Shown: positions 1 through 8,367, counted from the stretch's first letter. The stretch: 10,373 bases of DNA from Myxococcales bacterium (GCA_020430865.1 JAGQIY010000909.1:1-10373), one strand, 5' to 3'. Notes: generated by a model from the letters alone, not told the origin. Translations and numbers: made by a program.

Positions 1-21
1 CTCCGGGCGAGGGTTGCATCC

Positions 22-111
22 CTGGCTGCGGTGCTTCTCTGGCTGCGGTGCTTCTCTGGCTGCGGTGCTTCTCTGGCTGCGGTGCTTCTCTGGCTGCGGT
101 GCTTCTCTGGC
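22..111. repeat. 17-bp tandem repeat, five exact copies
   Basis: The unit CTGGCTGCGGTGCTTCT recurs without change at 22, 39, 56, 73 and 90, followed by the first five bases of a sixth copy at 107-111. Degenerate relatives flank the array: bases 12-28 resemble a unit with one extra base, and 107-125 resemble another. The unit length is not a multiple of three and the array has no stop codon in any of the six frames, so open frames through it (for example a + frame beginning at 48) are a by-product of the repeat. It lies about 90 bp upstream of the S41 protease start, outside any convincing gene. Its role is unknown. It could be a variable-number repeat produced by replication slippage. Confidence 0.95.
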
Positions 112-199
112 CGTGCGGGTGCTTGCTCCGCGTGGGCTGGCTGAAGGCGTGCTTGCGTCGGGTGCGGTGGGGGGAGCCATGGAGTAAGGGTTGGGCTGC

Positions 200-1702
200 A
201 TGCGCGCTAGCTCTGATGTCCCAACCCCTCACCACCTCGGGCGCCCCAGCTCGCTCAGTCGCCAATCGTCGGGACTGAGTGTTCAACGGCTGATCCATCC
301 GCCCACGGACGCGGCGTCGCAGACTCGCCGTCCACATGCCTGGAGGCGGGCCCGGCGCTGGTTGCAGGTGAGCGGTCTCGTGGCCGTCGCTTTCGCGGGG
401 GGAGCCGTTACGGGTGGCGCGCACAGCGCCCTGGCCAAGCCAGTCGCAGCCCAGGAGAGCCCCTACGCGTTCCTCGGACAGCTGGCGCGAGTGTTGGTGC
501 TGGTGGAGAACGAGTACGTAGAGCCCGTGGATCGCTCCCGGCTCCTGGAGGGCTCGATCAAGGGCATGGTCGCTGAACTCGATCCGCACTCTTCGTATCT
601 TCCCGCTCAGGACTACAGTCTGTTCCAGTCCGACACCGAGGGCCGCTTCGGGGGCGTCGGTGTCGAGGTCGACCTGAGAGACGAGCAAGTCACCGTTATT
701 GCTCCCATCGAAGGTTCCCCTGCGGAAAGGGCGGGGATCCGTTCAGGAGACCGGATCGTCGCCATCGATGGCGAGAACGTCCGGGGCAAGCCCACCGACG
801 ACCTGGTGAAGCGCATGCGCGGGAAGCCAGGTACGAAGATCATGCTGACCATCCGCCGCAAGGGCGTGAGCAAGCTGCTGAACTTCAATCTCGAGCGGGA
901 GGTCATTCAGGTCACGAGCGTGGCCTCCGAGCTACTGGACGGCCGAATCGCCTACCTGCGCATCAAGGCCTTCCAGTCGGGAACCCACGCGGAGCTCCTC
1001 GAAGCCATCGGCCAACTCCGAAAGAAGGCGGGCGGCCCCCTGAAGGGCACCATCCTCGACCTGCGCAACAACCCTGGCGGCCTGGTCGACGAGTGCAGCG
1101 CGGTCGCCGACGAGTTCCTGACTTCGGGCGTGATCTACTCCACGCGGCACCGCGGTCAGGTGGTCGACGAGGTCAGCGCGAAGCCAGGCGGCGCTCTGAA
1201 GTCAGGCCCCATGGTGGTGCTGGTGAACGAGTACTCGGCGAGCGCGGCAGAGCTCGTGGCGGGCGCCTTGAAGGATCAGAAGCGCGCCAAGATCGTGGGA
1301 GCTCCAACCTTCGGAAAGGGCAGCGTGCAGTCGATCCTGGATCTGCCTGGCGGCGCAGGCCTGCGCCTGACGACGATGCGCTACTACACACCCAGCGGCT
1401 ACGCGATCCAGGCCAAGGGCATCAAGCCGGATGTCCTCGTCGAAGCTGCCTACGCCAGAGACACGAGCTTCGGTGTGCTCCGCGAGAGCGATCTCGACAA
1501 CCATCTCCCCGCCGAGGGCCCCCCAGGAAGCGCGCCCAAGCAGCAAGACAAAGACAAGCAGAAGCACGGAGCTGAAGGCGAAGAGGACCTCAGCGAGACG
1601 CACCTCGGCGTTGCGCGGAAGATCCCGAAGAACCCGACCGGCGGCTCCGACTTCGCGCTGTCGATCGGCTATCAGATCGTTCGCGGCGTGATGAAGAAGT
1701 AG
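200..1702 (+). CDS. S41 family carboxy-terminal processing peptidase (CtpA/Prc type)
   Basis: This is a membrane-anchored serine protease that would cleave envelope proteins, typically near their C-termini, on the periplasmic side. It has 500 residues from ATG 200. A short basic N-terminal tail precedes a hydrophobic segment at about 56-79, which acts as an uncleaved anchor or signal. A PDZ domain follows at about 152-222 (GVGVEV, then SPAERAGIRSGDRI), and then the peptidase core with LRNNPGGLVD near 289. The catalytic dyad is Ser348 in YSASAAE and Lys373 in FGKGSVQ, 25 residues apart as in plant D1 processing protease, with Gln377 also present. A charged, Lys/Glu-rich linker at about 445-465 precedes a short C-terminal segment. 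ATG 200 is preferred because AAGGG ends nine bases before it. TTG 191, three codons upstream and just after an in-frame stop, is the alternative. The gene converges on acnA. The family is secure but the substrate cannot be read from the sequence. Confidence 0.93.
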   Translation: MRASSDVPTPHHLGRPSSLSRQSSGLSVQRLIHPPTDAASQTRRPHAWRRARRWLQVSGLVAVAFAGGAVTGGAHSALAKPVAAQESPYAFLGQLARVLVLVENEYVEPVDRSRLLEGSIKGMVAELDPHSSYLPAQDYSLFQSDTEGRFGGVGVEVDLRDEQVTVIAPIEGSPAERAGIRSGDRIVAIDGENVRGKPTDDLVKRMRGKPGTKIMLTIRRKGVSKLLNFNLEREVIQVTSVASELLDGRIAYLRIKAFQSGTHAELLEAIGQLRKKAGGPLKGTILDLRNNPGGLVDECSAVADEFLTSGVIYSTRHRGQVVDEVSAKPGGALKSGPMVVLVNEYSASAAELVAGALKDQKRAKIVGAPTFGKGSVQSILDLPGGAGLRLTTMRYYTPSGYAIQAKGIKPDVLVEAAYARDTSFGVLRESDLDNHLPAEGPPGSAPKQQDKDKQKHGAEGEEDLSETHLGVARKIPKNPTGGSDFALSIGYQIVRGVMKK

Positions 1703-1725
1703 TCGCCGCTCCCCTCCCCCCCGGC

Positions 1726-1756
1726 AAGAAAACAGCCCCGGCACGCAGCCGAGCCT
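1726..1756 (-). terminator. Rho-independent terminator, minus strand (acnA)
   Basis: Read on the minus strand, AGGCTCGGC, a five-base loop and GCCGGGGCT form a nine-position stem with one mismatch and one G-T pair. GTTTTCTTG follows directly, giving the U-rich tail of an intrinsic terminator. It lies 80-110 bases past the acnA stop and only 23 bases past the end of the convergent S41 gene, so it would keep acnA transcripts from running antisense into that gene. No equivalent T-tract follows the stem on the plus strand. Confidence 0.6.
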
Positions 1757-1778
1757 CTTCGAGGTCCCGCAAGACGCA

Positions 1779-1816
1779 AGCCAGCCCTGGCGAACCTAGT
1801 TCGGCCAGGGCTGGCT
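1779..1816. terminator. Perfect inverted repeat between convergent genes, likely bidirectional terminator
   Basis: AGCCAGCCCTGG (1779-1790) pairs perfectly with CCAGGGCTGGCT (1805-1816). An inner CGAA/TTCG stem (1791-1794 with 1800-1803) closes a five-base loop, leaving G1804 bulged. It sits midway between the stops of the S41 gene (1702) and acnA (1838), where transcripts from both sides meet. There is no clear T-tract on either side: the plus strand continues into the A/T-rich ACATTATAT and the minus strand into TGCGTCTTG. Termination is inferred from position and stem strength. Confidence 0.6.
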
Positions 1817-1835
1817 ACATTATATCCGCACGGAT

Positions 1836-4529
1836 TCAGCTGGCGAGCTGACGCAATACGTACTGCAGGATGCCGCCGTGGCGGTAGTAGTCGAGCTCCA
1901 CCAGCGTATCGATGCGTGTGAGCGCTTCGAACTCCACGCTCGTGCCGTCGGCGCGCCTGGCGGTCACCTTCAGCCGCTTGCCGGGCTTCAGGCCGTCGGC
2001 GATGCCCGAGATGTCGAAGACCTCCTCTCCGTTCAGGCCGAGAGACTCACGGCTCTGACCATCCACGAACTCCAAGGGGAGCACCCCCATGCCGATCAGG
2101 TTGGAGCGATGGATGCGCTCGTAGCTCTGTGCGATCACCGCGCGAATGCCGAGCATGAAGGTGCCCTTGGCGGCCCAGTCCCGGCTCGAGCCCGACCCGT
2201 ACTCCTTGCCAGCGAGCACGACCAGCGGAATATTTTCCGCCCGGTATTTCTCCGCAGCATCGAAGATACTGAGCTGCTCGCCATCGGGAAGGTGGCGAGT
2301 CCATCCGCCTTCGGTGCCGGGAGCCAGCTGATTGCGCAGACGGATGTTTGCAAAGGTACCGCGCACCATCACCTCGTGGTTCCCGCGTCGCGAGCCGTAG
2401 GAGTTGAAGTCCTTCTTCTCCACGCCGTGCTCCTTGAGGTACCTGCCAGCGGGGGAGTTCTCCGCGATGGAACCCGCGGGGGAGATGTGGTCGCTGGTGA
2501 CCGACTCTCCGAGCATCGCCAGCACGCGCGCGCCCTCGATGTCGGTGACGGCTGCCGGTTCCTTCGACAGACCATCGAAGAACGTGGGTCGTCGCACGTA
2601 GGTGCTCTTGGGATCCCAGCCGAAGCGATCGCCGTCAGGGATCTGAATGCCGCGCCAGCTCTCGTCGCCCTCGAAGACGTGCGCGTACTCGCCGGAGAAC
2701 ATCTCGCGATCCAGGCTTGCCTGCAGCGTCTGCTGCACCTCGGCGGGGGAAGGCCAGATGTCCTTGAGGAACACGTCCTTGCCGTCTGAGTCCTTTCCGA
2801 GCGGATCTTTCTCGAAGTCGAAGCCCATGCGCCCCGCGAGGGCATAGGCAACGACCAGCGGCGGGCTCGCCAGGTAGTTGGCGCGCACGTCGGGGTTGAT
2901 GCGGCCCTCGAAGTTGCGATTGCCGCTCAGCACGCTGACCGCGACCAGGTTGGCTTCGCGAATGCCCTGACTGACGGGCTCGGGCAGCGGACCACTGTTG
3001 CCGATGCAGGTGGTGCAGCCATAGCCGACGACGTTGAACTTGAGCTTCTCGAGCTCGTTCAGCATGCCGGACTTCGCCAGGTAGCGCGTGACCACGCGAG
3101 ACCCTGGCGCCAGGCTGGTCTTGACCCAGGGCTTGACCTGGAGCCCCTTGGCGGCGGCGTTCCGCGCCAGCAGACCTGCGCCCATCATCACCGAGGGGTT
3201 CGAGGTGTTGGTGCAGCTGGTGATCGCGGCGATCACGACGTCCCCGTGTCCCAGCTCGAACTTCTCGCCCGCGAACTCGACGGCGACCGTCTTCGACTTC
3301 GCCGAAACATCCTGCTTGCTGGCCGTGAGCAGCTCTTCGAGCGTCTTCTCCCAGGCCTGCGCCGCCTCCTCGAGCAGCACCTTGTCCTGCGGGCGCTTCG
3401 GACCGCTGATGGTGGGCTTCACCGTCGCCAGATCCAGCGTCAGCGTGTCGGTGTAGCTGGGGTCAGGGGTATCCGACGTGCGGTAGAGCCCCTGAGCCTT
3501 GGCGTAGGCCTCGATGCGCTGGGCCGTCTCCTCGGAGCGACCGCTGAAGCGCACGTAGTCCACCGTCTGGGCGTCGATCGGGAAGATGGCGCAGGTCGAG
3601 CCGAACTCGGGGCTCATGTTGCTGATGGTCGCCCGGTCGGCAAGCGGCAGGCTGTCGAGTCCTTCACCGAAGAACTCGACGAACTTCGCCACGACGCCCT
3701 TGTCGCGCAGCATGCGCGTGATGGTGAGCACGAGGTCCGTGGCGGTTGCTCCTTCGGGCAGCTTGCCGTGAAGCTTGAAGCCGATCACGTTCGGCACAAG
3801 CAAGTTGATCGGCTGCCCGAGCATGGCGGCCTCGGCCTCGATACCGCCAACCCCCCAACCCAGCACCCCGATGCCGTTGATCATCGTGGTGTGGCTGTCG
3901 GTACCGACCAGGCTGTCCGGGTAGGCTACGCCGTCCTGATCGAAGACGACGCGGGCGAGGTACTCCAGGTTCACCTGGTGCACGATTCCGGTTCCGGGGG
4001 GAACCACCTCGAAATTGTTGAACGAGGTCTGTCCCCAGCGCAGCAGCTGGTAGCGCTCGAGGTTCCGCTGGTACTCGAGCTTCGTGTTCAGGCTGAGCGC
4101 GTCGTTGCTGCCAAAGTAGTCGATCTGGACCGAGTGATCGATGACCAGCTCCGACGGGAACAGCGGGTTGATCCTGGCGGCGTCCCCGCCCATCTCCGCC
4201 ATCGCGTCGCGCATGGCAGCCAGGTCGACCACCGCGGGTACACCGGTGAAGTCCTGGAGCACCACGCGCGCTGGATGGAACGCGATCTCGGTGCTCGGGG
4301 CCGCGCTGGGGTCCCACTTCGCCAACCCGAGCACGTCGTCCTTGGCAACCGCCTTGCCGTCCTCGTGGCGGAGCAGGTTCTCCAGCAGGATCTTCAGGGA
4401 GTACGGGAGCTTCGCGATGTCCACCCCGGACGAGGCGGCGAACTTTGGCAGGCTGAAGTAAGCGAGCTTCTTCCCGCCGACCTCGAGCTCACTCTTGGTG
4501 GAAAACGAGTCCAACGACTGATTGGCCAT
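1836..4529 (-). CDS. acnA: Aconitate hydratase A (aconitase)
   Basis: Cytoplasmic [4Fe-4S] enzyme that interconverts citrate and isocitrate through cis-aconitate in the TCA cycle. The protein has 897 residues, close to the roughly 890 of AcnA/IRP1-type aconitases. The cluster cysteines are Cys439 in [12 protein letters not shown] and Cys505 and Cys508 in [14 protein letters not shown]. The early domain carries [23 protein letters not shown]. The C-terminal swivel domain carries [12 protein letters not shown] and [13 protein letters not shown], with the catalytic Ser781-Ser782-Arg783 region. ATG 4529 is chosen because AAGGA lies 11 bases upstream and MANQSLDSF matches the expected N-terminus. 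An in-frame ATG at 4622 would add 31 unconserved-looking residues and is less likely. The gene stands alone, convergent with the S41 protease and 238 bp from the next minus-strand gene. All key residues are present and there is no sign of a frameshift. Confidence 0.97.
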   Translation of the reverse strand: MANQSLDSFSTKSELEVGGKKLAYFSLPKFAASSGVDIAKLPYSLKILLENLLRHEDGKAVAKDDVLGLAKWDPSAAPSTEIAFHPARVVLQDFTGVPAVVDLAAMRDAMAEMGGDAARINPLFPSELVIDHSVQIDYFGSNDALSLNTKLEYQRNLERYQLLRWGQTSFNNFEVVPPGTGIVHQVNLEYLARVVFDQDGVAYPDSLVGTDSHTTMINGIGVLGWGVGGIEAEAAMLGQPINLLVPNVIGFKLHGKLPEGATATDLVLTITRMLRDKGVVAKFVEFFGEGLDSLPLADRATISNMSPEFGSTCAIFPIDAQTVDYVRFSGRSEETAQRIEAYAKAQGLYRTSDTPDPSYTDTLTLDLATVKPTISGPKRPQDKVLLEEAAQAWEKTLEELLTASKQDVSAKSKTVAVEFAGEKFELGHGDVVIAAITSCTNTSNPSVMMGAGLLARNAAAKGLQVKPWVKTSLAPGSRVVTRYLAKSGMLNELEKLKFNVVGYGCTTCIGNSGPLPEPVSQGIREANLVAVSVLSGNRNFEGRINPDVRANYLASPPLVVAYALAGRMGFDFEKDPLGKDSDGKDVFLKDIWPSPAEVQQTLQASLDREMFSGEYAHVFEGDESWRGIQIPDGDRFGWDPKSTYVRRPTFFDGLSKEPAAVTDIEGARVLAMLGESVTSDHISPAGSIAENSPAGRYLKEHGVEKKDFNSYGSRRGNHEVMVRGTFANIRLRNQLAPGTEGGWTRHLPDGEQLSIFDAAEKYRAENIPLVVLAGKEYGSGSSRDWAAKGTFMLGIRAVIAQSYERIHRSNLIGMGVLPLEFVDGQSRESLGLNGEEVFDISGIADGLKPGKRLKVTARRADGTSVEFEALTRIDTLVELDYYRHGGILQYVLRQLAS

Positions 4530-4618
4530 GTATTCGAGAGTCCTTTGCGTAGGAGCGATCTGCCCCGGGAGTGTGCGCCTGCAGGAGGCATCGGAAAAGT
4601 CGAAAGGTTGGATGACAT

Positions 4619-4637
4619 CCATCGACGGTCTCGATGG
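4619..4637. promoter_or_regulatory. Perfect inverted repeat upstream of acnA, possible operator
   Basis: CCATCGA, a five-base spacer and TCGATGG form a perfect seven-base inverted repeat whose nearer end is 90 bases upstream of the acnA ATG. The 238-bp gap 4530-4767 also holds a hairpin at 4651-4673 (TTCGC/GCGAA enclosing GCTCC/GGAGC, one bulged base) and two CCGCGG palindromes at 4674-4679 and 4684-4689. I see no convincing -35/-10 pair for acnA in the gap. The repeat could bind a dimeric regulator of acnA or could be chance in GC-rich DNA. No known operator consensus is recognised. Confidence 0.3.
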
Positions 4638-4767
4638 TTCGTCGAGGTGATTCGCCGCTCCAGGGAGCGCGAACCGCGGCGACCCGCGGACGCCGCCAGG
4701 GGCCTCGGGTTACCCGATATGCTGGGCGACTGCAACGCCAGCTCTTCCGGGCCGAGAGGATGGCCGG

Positions 4768-5352
4768 CTAGCCCCAGCGGGCCTCGACCACCGCCTCGGT
4801 GTCGCCATCTCTCCCCCCGAGGAGCGCGCGGAGAGTGACGGACTTGGCTCCCGCGAGCTGCAGGAAGCACTCCGCCCCAGCGAACTGCTCCACCCACATG
4901 TCGCGGCTCCAGCCCTTGCAGCCCGAGTAACGGGCTCGCAGGTAGCGATCTCCCTTCTCTGCGGTCTCTATTTTCCCCATGGTAAAGTACCTCGGGAACA
5001 TGCGCTGGGAGATCGTCATCACCGTGGCAGGCGACAGCATCCGCAGCAAGAGACGATGAATCGAGGTCAAATCCGACCTCATCGACACCGCGCCGACCTC
5101 CCGCAGGAACGCCTCGCCGCCAACCCGCCGCACACCAGCCAGCAACTCGCAGTAGGTCGCCACCGGGTACCAGCCGGAGACCAGGATCTCCTGCTGCCGG
5201 AGCCGCAGAGCGAGACCCCTCGGGAGCGCGCCGAGCAGCTCCTCGACCCCGCCCTCTCCCCGCAGCGAGCGCACGGCGTCGATCACGGAGTTGAACGCGA
5301 GTCCCTTGATCTGTGGGTCGCCCCCGGCTTCCAAAGCGTTCCCGGCCTGCAC
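4768..5352 (-). CDS. Hypothetical protein, DUF2378/TIGR02265-like (myxobacterial paralogous family)
   Basis: A 194-residue soluble protein with no signal peptide, membrane segment or recognisable catalytic motif. The layout recalls the myxobacterial paralogous family DUF2378/TIGR02265: an opening IKGLAFNSVIDAV (15-27), a central SGWYPVATYCELL (59-71), an REVG segment (84-87), LLLRMLSPATVM (101-112), and a closing FAGAECFLQLAGAKSV (157-172). That link is from memory of the family pattern and has not been searched. The function of such proteins is unknown. GTG 5352 is the most upstream start but has no clear ribosome binding site. TTG at codon 7, preceded by GGGA, is an alternative. The gene follows glpB on the same strand after 151 bp, and acnA follows it after 238 bp, so it is probably transcribed on its own. 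Coding in this frame is supported by the coherent, alternating hydrophobic pattern and the absence of a better frame. Confidence 0.72.
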   Translation of the reverse strand: MQAGNALEAGGDPQIKGLAFNSVIDAVRSLRGEGGVEELLGALPRGLALRLRQQEILVSGWYPVATYCELLAGVRRVGGEAFLREVGAVSMRSDLTSIHRLLLRMLSPATVMTISQRMFPRYFTMGKIETAEKGDRYLRARYSGCKGWSRDMWVEQFAGAECFLQLAGAKSVTLRALLGGRDGDTEAVVEARWG

Positions 5353-5359
5353 CTACGCC

Positions 5360-5389
5360 AGCGTAGCTCGGAACCGCCGAGAGAATCAA
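5360..5389 (-). promoter_or_regulatory. Possible sigma-70-like promoter of the DUF2378-like gene
   Basis: On the minus strand TTGATT (5384-5389) and TACGCT (5360-5365) are separated by 18 bases, a loose -35/-10 match. Transcription would begin about seven bases beyond the -10, essentially at GTG 5352. The mRNA would then be nearly leaderless, or translation starts further in. The -10 lies inside a small inverted repeat, CTACG/CGTAG (5353-5366). This is a pattern match only. Confidence 0.3.
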
Positions 5390-5503
5390 TCGTCCGTCCG
5401 GCCCCCGCCTCGTGGCTCCCGGACGCGGCCGTGCTGCCGCACGCACTTCGGCGTCGGAACGCGCCGTGCGTCGCGCTTACTATGAGTGAGCCCCCCTTCG
5501 AGC

Positions 5504-6709
5504 TCAGGGCGTGACGGAGGCCTCGAGTCCAGCGCAAACGCCGGAGTGCGCGGCCGCCAGCAGGGTGCGCGGGATCCCCGCCAGCACATCCCCCGCGGCG
5601 AACGCGCCGCCGAGTGCCGCATCCGCCGAGAATATCCGCGTGGGAATCGAGTCGGCCCGCTCAGCCCCCCGGGCGGCGAGGCCCGCACGCTCCAGCAGGC
5701 CCCGTCCGAGGTGCTCGAAGTCCAGGCCGTGCAGGCTGGAGGTCCCGTCCAGGTCTCGGCCATCCAGCGCCATCTCGAACGCTTCACTCTCGAAACCCAG
5801 GGCCAGGCGCGCACCTCCACGCTCTCCCTTGCGGGAGCGCGTAGCGACCAGACCACCGGCGACCAAGCCGCCGCACGCGAGGACGAGGCTCTCCCCGTTG
5901 AGCTTCGCCCGAGGCGCGCCAGGCGCGAGGCGCAGCTCCCAGCGCCGCCCCACCCGCGCCAGGCGATCGACGCGCGCCGTGATCCGTTCGACGCCCAGAG
6001 TGTCGAGGAAGGCCTCCAGGGCGCGTCCGAGCCGACTGCCCGCCGCATCGCCGACATCGCTCAGCGTCTCGCCCACCGGAATGCCTAGCTGCGCCTCGAT
6101 CGCGACGCTCGCGGGCTGTCGCAGCCCGAGCCACGGCCCGAGCAACCAGCCATCGACGCCGTGCCGACTCAGCTTCTCGGCGAGCCAGTCCACTCGCTCT
6201 GCTGTGTCGTGGCTGGCAGCCAGATCGGCGGCGCAACAGCTCTGCTCCGCGAGCTGGCGCAGGACCGGCAAGCGTATGGGGACGAAGCGCGTCCTCGAAG
6301 CTGCAACCTCGGGGATTCGACTCAGCGCTCTGCAGAGCGCGATGCCATCCCAGTCCTCGCGCTCGAGGTCGGGGACACCAAGCTCCCGACCAGCGACTCG
6401 CCCGAGATCCAGGATCCCCGTCAGCACGCCTCGAGCGGGACGCACGAAGCCCTGGCGCGTGACCACCAGGCTACCCCGCTCCGGCAACACGCCGAGACTC
6501 GCGGCTCCCCAGAACTGGAGCAAGCCAGGCGGCAGCTCGCAGCTCGACGCCCCGGGCTCTTGCCAGTGCCTGAAGTCGCACGCGCCACTGGTCAGCTCGC
6601 TCGCGCCAGCTCGGTCGCACACCAACGTCACGTCGGCGCCGTTGCTCCGCGCGCCCCAGGCAGCTGCGGCGCCCGCAATGCCGGCGCCGACGACCAGCAC
6701 CCGGCTCAA
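5504..6709 (-). CDS. glpB: Anaerobic-type glycerol-3-phosphate dehydrogenase subunit B
   Basis: Flavoprotein subunit that pairs with GlpA in the GlpABC-type dehydrogenase, passing electrons from glycerol-3-phosphate oxidation toward the respiratory chain. The 401 residues compare with about 419 in E. coli. The N-terminus RVLVVGAGIAGAAAAWG is a dinucleotide-binding motif (GAGIAG at 8-13). TSGACDF at 40-46 corresponds to the SSG-x-LD segment of E. coli GlpB, LACGGLVAGGLVATR at 277-291 to its LASG...SGGLVAER, and the C-terminus ends with AAGDVLAG and HSGVCAGLEA as in this family. The TTG start overlaps the glpA stop in TTGA, with GGGGG seven bases upstream, so translation is probably coupled. 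The frame stays open 103 codons further upstream inside glpA, but that part is Arg-rich and non-homologous. No glpC follows. The weakest point is the exact start codon. Confidence 0.85.
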   Translation of the reverse strand: MSRVLVVGAGIAGAAAAWGARSNGADVTLVCDRAGASELTSGACDFRHWQEPGASSCELPPGLLQFWGAASLGVLPERGSLVVTRQGFVRPARGVLTGILDLGRVAGRELGVPDLEREDWDGIALCRALSRIPEVAASRTRFVPIRLPVLRQLAEQSCCAADLAASHDTAERVDWLAEKLSRHGVDGWLLGPWLGLRQPASVAIEAQLGIPVGETLSDVGDAAGSRLGRALEAFLDTLGVERITARVDRLARVGRRWELRLAPGAPRAKLNGESLVLACGGLVAGGLVATRSRKGERGGARLALGFESEAFEMALDGRDLDGTSSLHGLDFEHLGRGLLERAGLAARGAERADSIPTRIFSADAALGGAFAAGDVLAGIPRTLLAAAHSGVCAGLEASVTP

Positions 6710-8367
6710 GTCTCGACCCCCACCTGTGCGCGCTGAGCGGCGAGCGCGAGAGCTTCCTGCCGCGCCTGTTCGGGCCCCAGGGTGGAGAGCCGTCTCTTGG
6801 CTGCCTGCTCCAAGAAGTGAGCAGCCATGGCGTGCCCCTCGGCGGGGGAACGATCGGTCAACTCGGCGACGATACGACCGCAGTGGGCCGCGCAGCGCAT
6901 CCCTCCGCACGCACCGAGGCCGAGTCGCGTGCGTCTCGAGACGTCCTCGACGCTCGTCGCGAGCTCCTTCTCCACCGCGTAGCGCACCTCGGCCTCGGTC
7001 ACTGGCTCGCAAGGACACACGACCGCGCGCTGCCGCACATCACGCTGCATGCGCTCCAGGATGCGAATGCTGCGCGAGCCATGTCGGTACTCCAGGCGGG
7101 TGGCCGTGACGGGCTCGATCTCGTAGCGCTTGGCGAGCCCCAGGGGACTCAGTTCTTCGTCTCCGCCCGGCAGAGACGAGCTGTGCGTCCGGCAGGGGCG
7201 TGAGTTCCCGAGTTCGCGGGCGAGGATGTCCGTCATTTCCTCAGAGAAAATACGGTAGCTCGCCAGCTTGCCTCCGATCATGGAGAACAGGCCTGGAGCG
7301 CCGTGCTTCTCGTGATCGACGACCTCGTGTTCGCGGCTCAGGCCATCCTCGTTGGGCCCCCAGGCGTACAACGTGGGCCTCACCCCCGCATACGTCCCGA
7401 TCGCCCGCGCATCGCGGATCGAGGGGAAGACCCGGGCGACGGCTTGCACCAGGTAGCGCACCTCGTCTGCCGTCGCGACGACGTGGTCCAGATCGCCGTA
7501 GTAGTCGTCGTCCGTGGTGCCGATGATGGTGAGGTTCTGCCAGGGCTCGAGGAACACCTGACGACCGTCGATGGCTTGAGCAACGATCGCGTAGTTGGTC
7601 AGACGGCGGTCGAACATCACGTGAATGCCCTTGCCGGGACGCACCCTCGCCGTCTTCGCTTCGAGCCCGCCCAGCGTGGCCGTGATCGGCGCCCAGGCGC
7701 CGGTAGCGTTCACGACGAGCTTCGCCGTGCACACGCCCTGCTCGCCGGTCTCGCGATTCTTGAACGCGACTCCCCGCACACGACCGTCGTCGCGCTGCAG
7801 GATCTGCGTGACGGTGGTGTGTACCCGCACGGAAGCGCCGTTCTCGATCGCGTCGATGGCGTTGCCGACGCACAGCCTGGCGCCGTCGATCCCCCACTCG
7901 TCGAAGGTGATGCCCCCGTAGATGTCACCCTTCAGTCCGGGCTCGAGCTCCCGGATCTCGTCCGCGCCGAGCCGCACGTGAGGCTTGCCGCGCTTCAGCG
8001 GCTGGTACTTGTCGTAGAGCGCGAAGAACGCGTCGTAGCCTTCGAGGGTCGGGCGGGCGAACGGCCCCGCGTGCACCGGCGTGAGGAACGGGATGCGAAA
8101 CAACAGGTGTGGAGCGATGCGCTGGATGTGCCCGGAGTCGAGGCAGGACGTGTAGGTGACGTCGGGATCGTAGGTGAGGTAGCGCGGACCGCCGTGGATC
8201 ATCCCGCTCGAGTTGCCGCTCGCGCCGAACGCCAGATCGTTGCGTTCGAAGAGCGCCACCCGCAGACCCCTCAGCGCGCAGTCCCGGGCGACGCCGGTGC
8301 CATTGACTCCGCCGCCAATGACCGCGACGTCCACCTCCGTCTCCGTCCCCGACGCCGAGATCTTCAT
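6706..8367 (-). CDS. glpA: Anaerobic-type glycerol-3-phosphate dehydrogenase subunit A
   Basis: FAD-dependent oxidation of sn-glycerol-3-phosphate to dihydroxyacetone phosphate, linking glycerol and lipid breakdown to glycolysis and the quinone pool. It has 553 residues; E. coli GlpA has 542. The FAD motif DVAVIGGGVNGTGVARDCALRG lies near 13-34, and the DAO-family core contains MIHGGPRYL and GTYAGVRPTLYAW. LGNSRPCRT near 386-394 parallels E. coli LGNTRPC. The C-terminal BFD-like [2Fe-2S] module has Cys451-x-Cys453 and Cys487-x4-Cys492 (GACGGMRC), with a further Cys496; this module separates GlpA from aerobic GlpD. ATG 8367 is preferred because GGAG sits eight bases upstream. GTG 8400, in frame, lacks a binding site. 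It is the first gene of a two-gene operon with glpB and is divergent from the gene at 8576. Confidence 0.93.
   Translation of the reverse strand: MKISASGTETEVDVAVIGGGVNGTGVARDCALRGLRVALFERNDLAFGASGNSSGMIHGGPRYLTYDPDVTYTSCLDSGHIQRIAPHLLFRIPFLTPVHAGPFARPTLEGYDAFFALYDKYQPLKRGKPHVRLGADEIRELEPGLKGDIYGGITFDEWGIDGARLCVGNAIDAIENGASVRVHTTVTQILQRDDGRVRGVAFKNRETGEQGVCTAKLVVNATGAWAPITATLGGLEAKTARVRPGKGIHVMFDRRLTNYAIVAQAIDGRQVFLEPWQNLTIIGTTDDDYYGDLDHVVATADEVRYLVQAVARVFPSIRDARAIGTYAGVRPTLYAWGPNEDGLSREHEVVDHEKHGAPGLFSMIGGKLASYRIFSEEMTDILARELGNSRPCRTHSSSLPGGDEELSPLGLAKRYEIEPVTATRLEYRHGSRSIRILERMQRDVRQRAVVCPCEPVTEAEVRYAVEKELATSVEDVSRRTRLGLGACGGMRCAAHCGRIVAELTDRSPAEGHAMAAHFLEQAAKRRLSTLGPEQARQEALALAAQRAQVGVET

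Noticed and set aside
48..278. 76-codon + frame running through the 17-bp repeats into the protease start region
   Set aside because: It is open because the repeat unit lacks stops in every frame. Outside the array the product is Arg/Trp-rich with no family resemblance, and it overlaps the start of the S41 gene.
4530..4622. 31-residue N-terminal extension of acnA from ATG 4622
   Set aside because: ATG 4529 has a good AAGGA upstream and gives the usual family length. The extension also overlaps the inverted repeat and has no aconitase similarity.
3246..4838. 530-codon + frame antisense to acnA
   Set aside because: The opposite strand encodes a complete, motif-perfect aconitase. The long antisense frame is expected from GC-rich third positions, and its product has no recognisable domain.
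4394..5446. 350-codon minus-strand frame across the acnA leader and the 194-residue gene
   Set aside because: The product is low-complexity and Arg/Gly-rich and runs into acnA out of frame. The alternative frame at 4768-5352 has a far more protein-like pattern.
6710..7018. Upstream extension of the glpB frame
   Set aside because: These codons lie wholly inside glpA and give an Arg-rich sequence. The nucleotide-binding motif expected at the N-terminus starts immediately after TTG 6709.
5511..7109. 532-codon + frame antisense to glpB and the end of glpA
   Set aside because: The product is a Ser/Arg/Pro-rich sequence typical of the complement of GC-rich coding DNA, while the minus strand encodes recognisable GlpA and GlpB.
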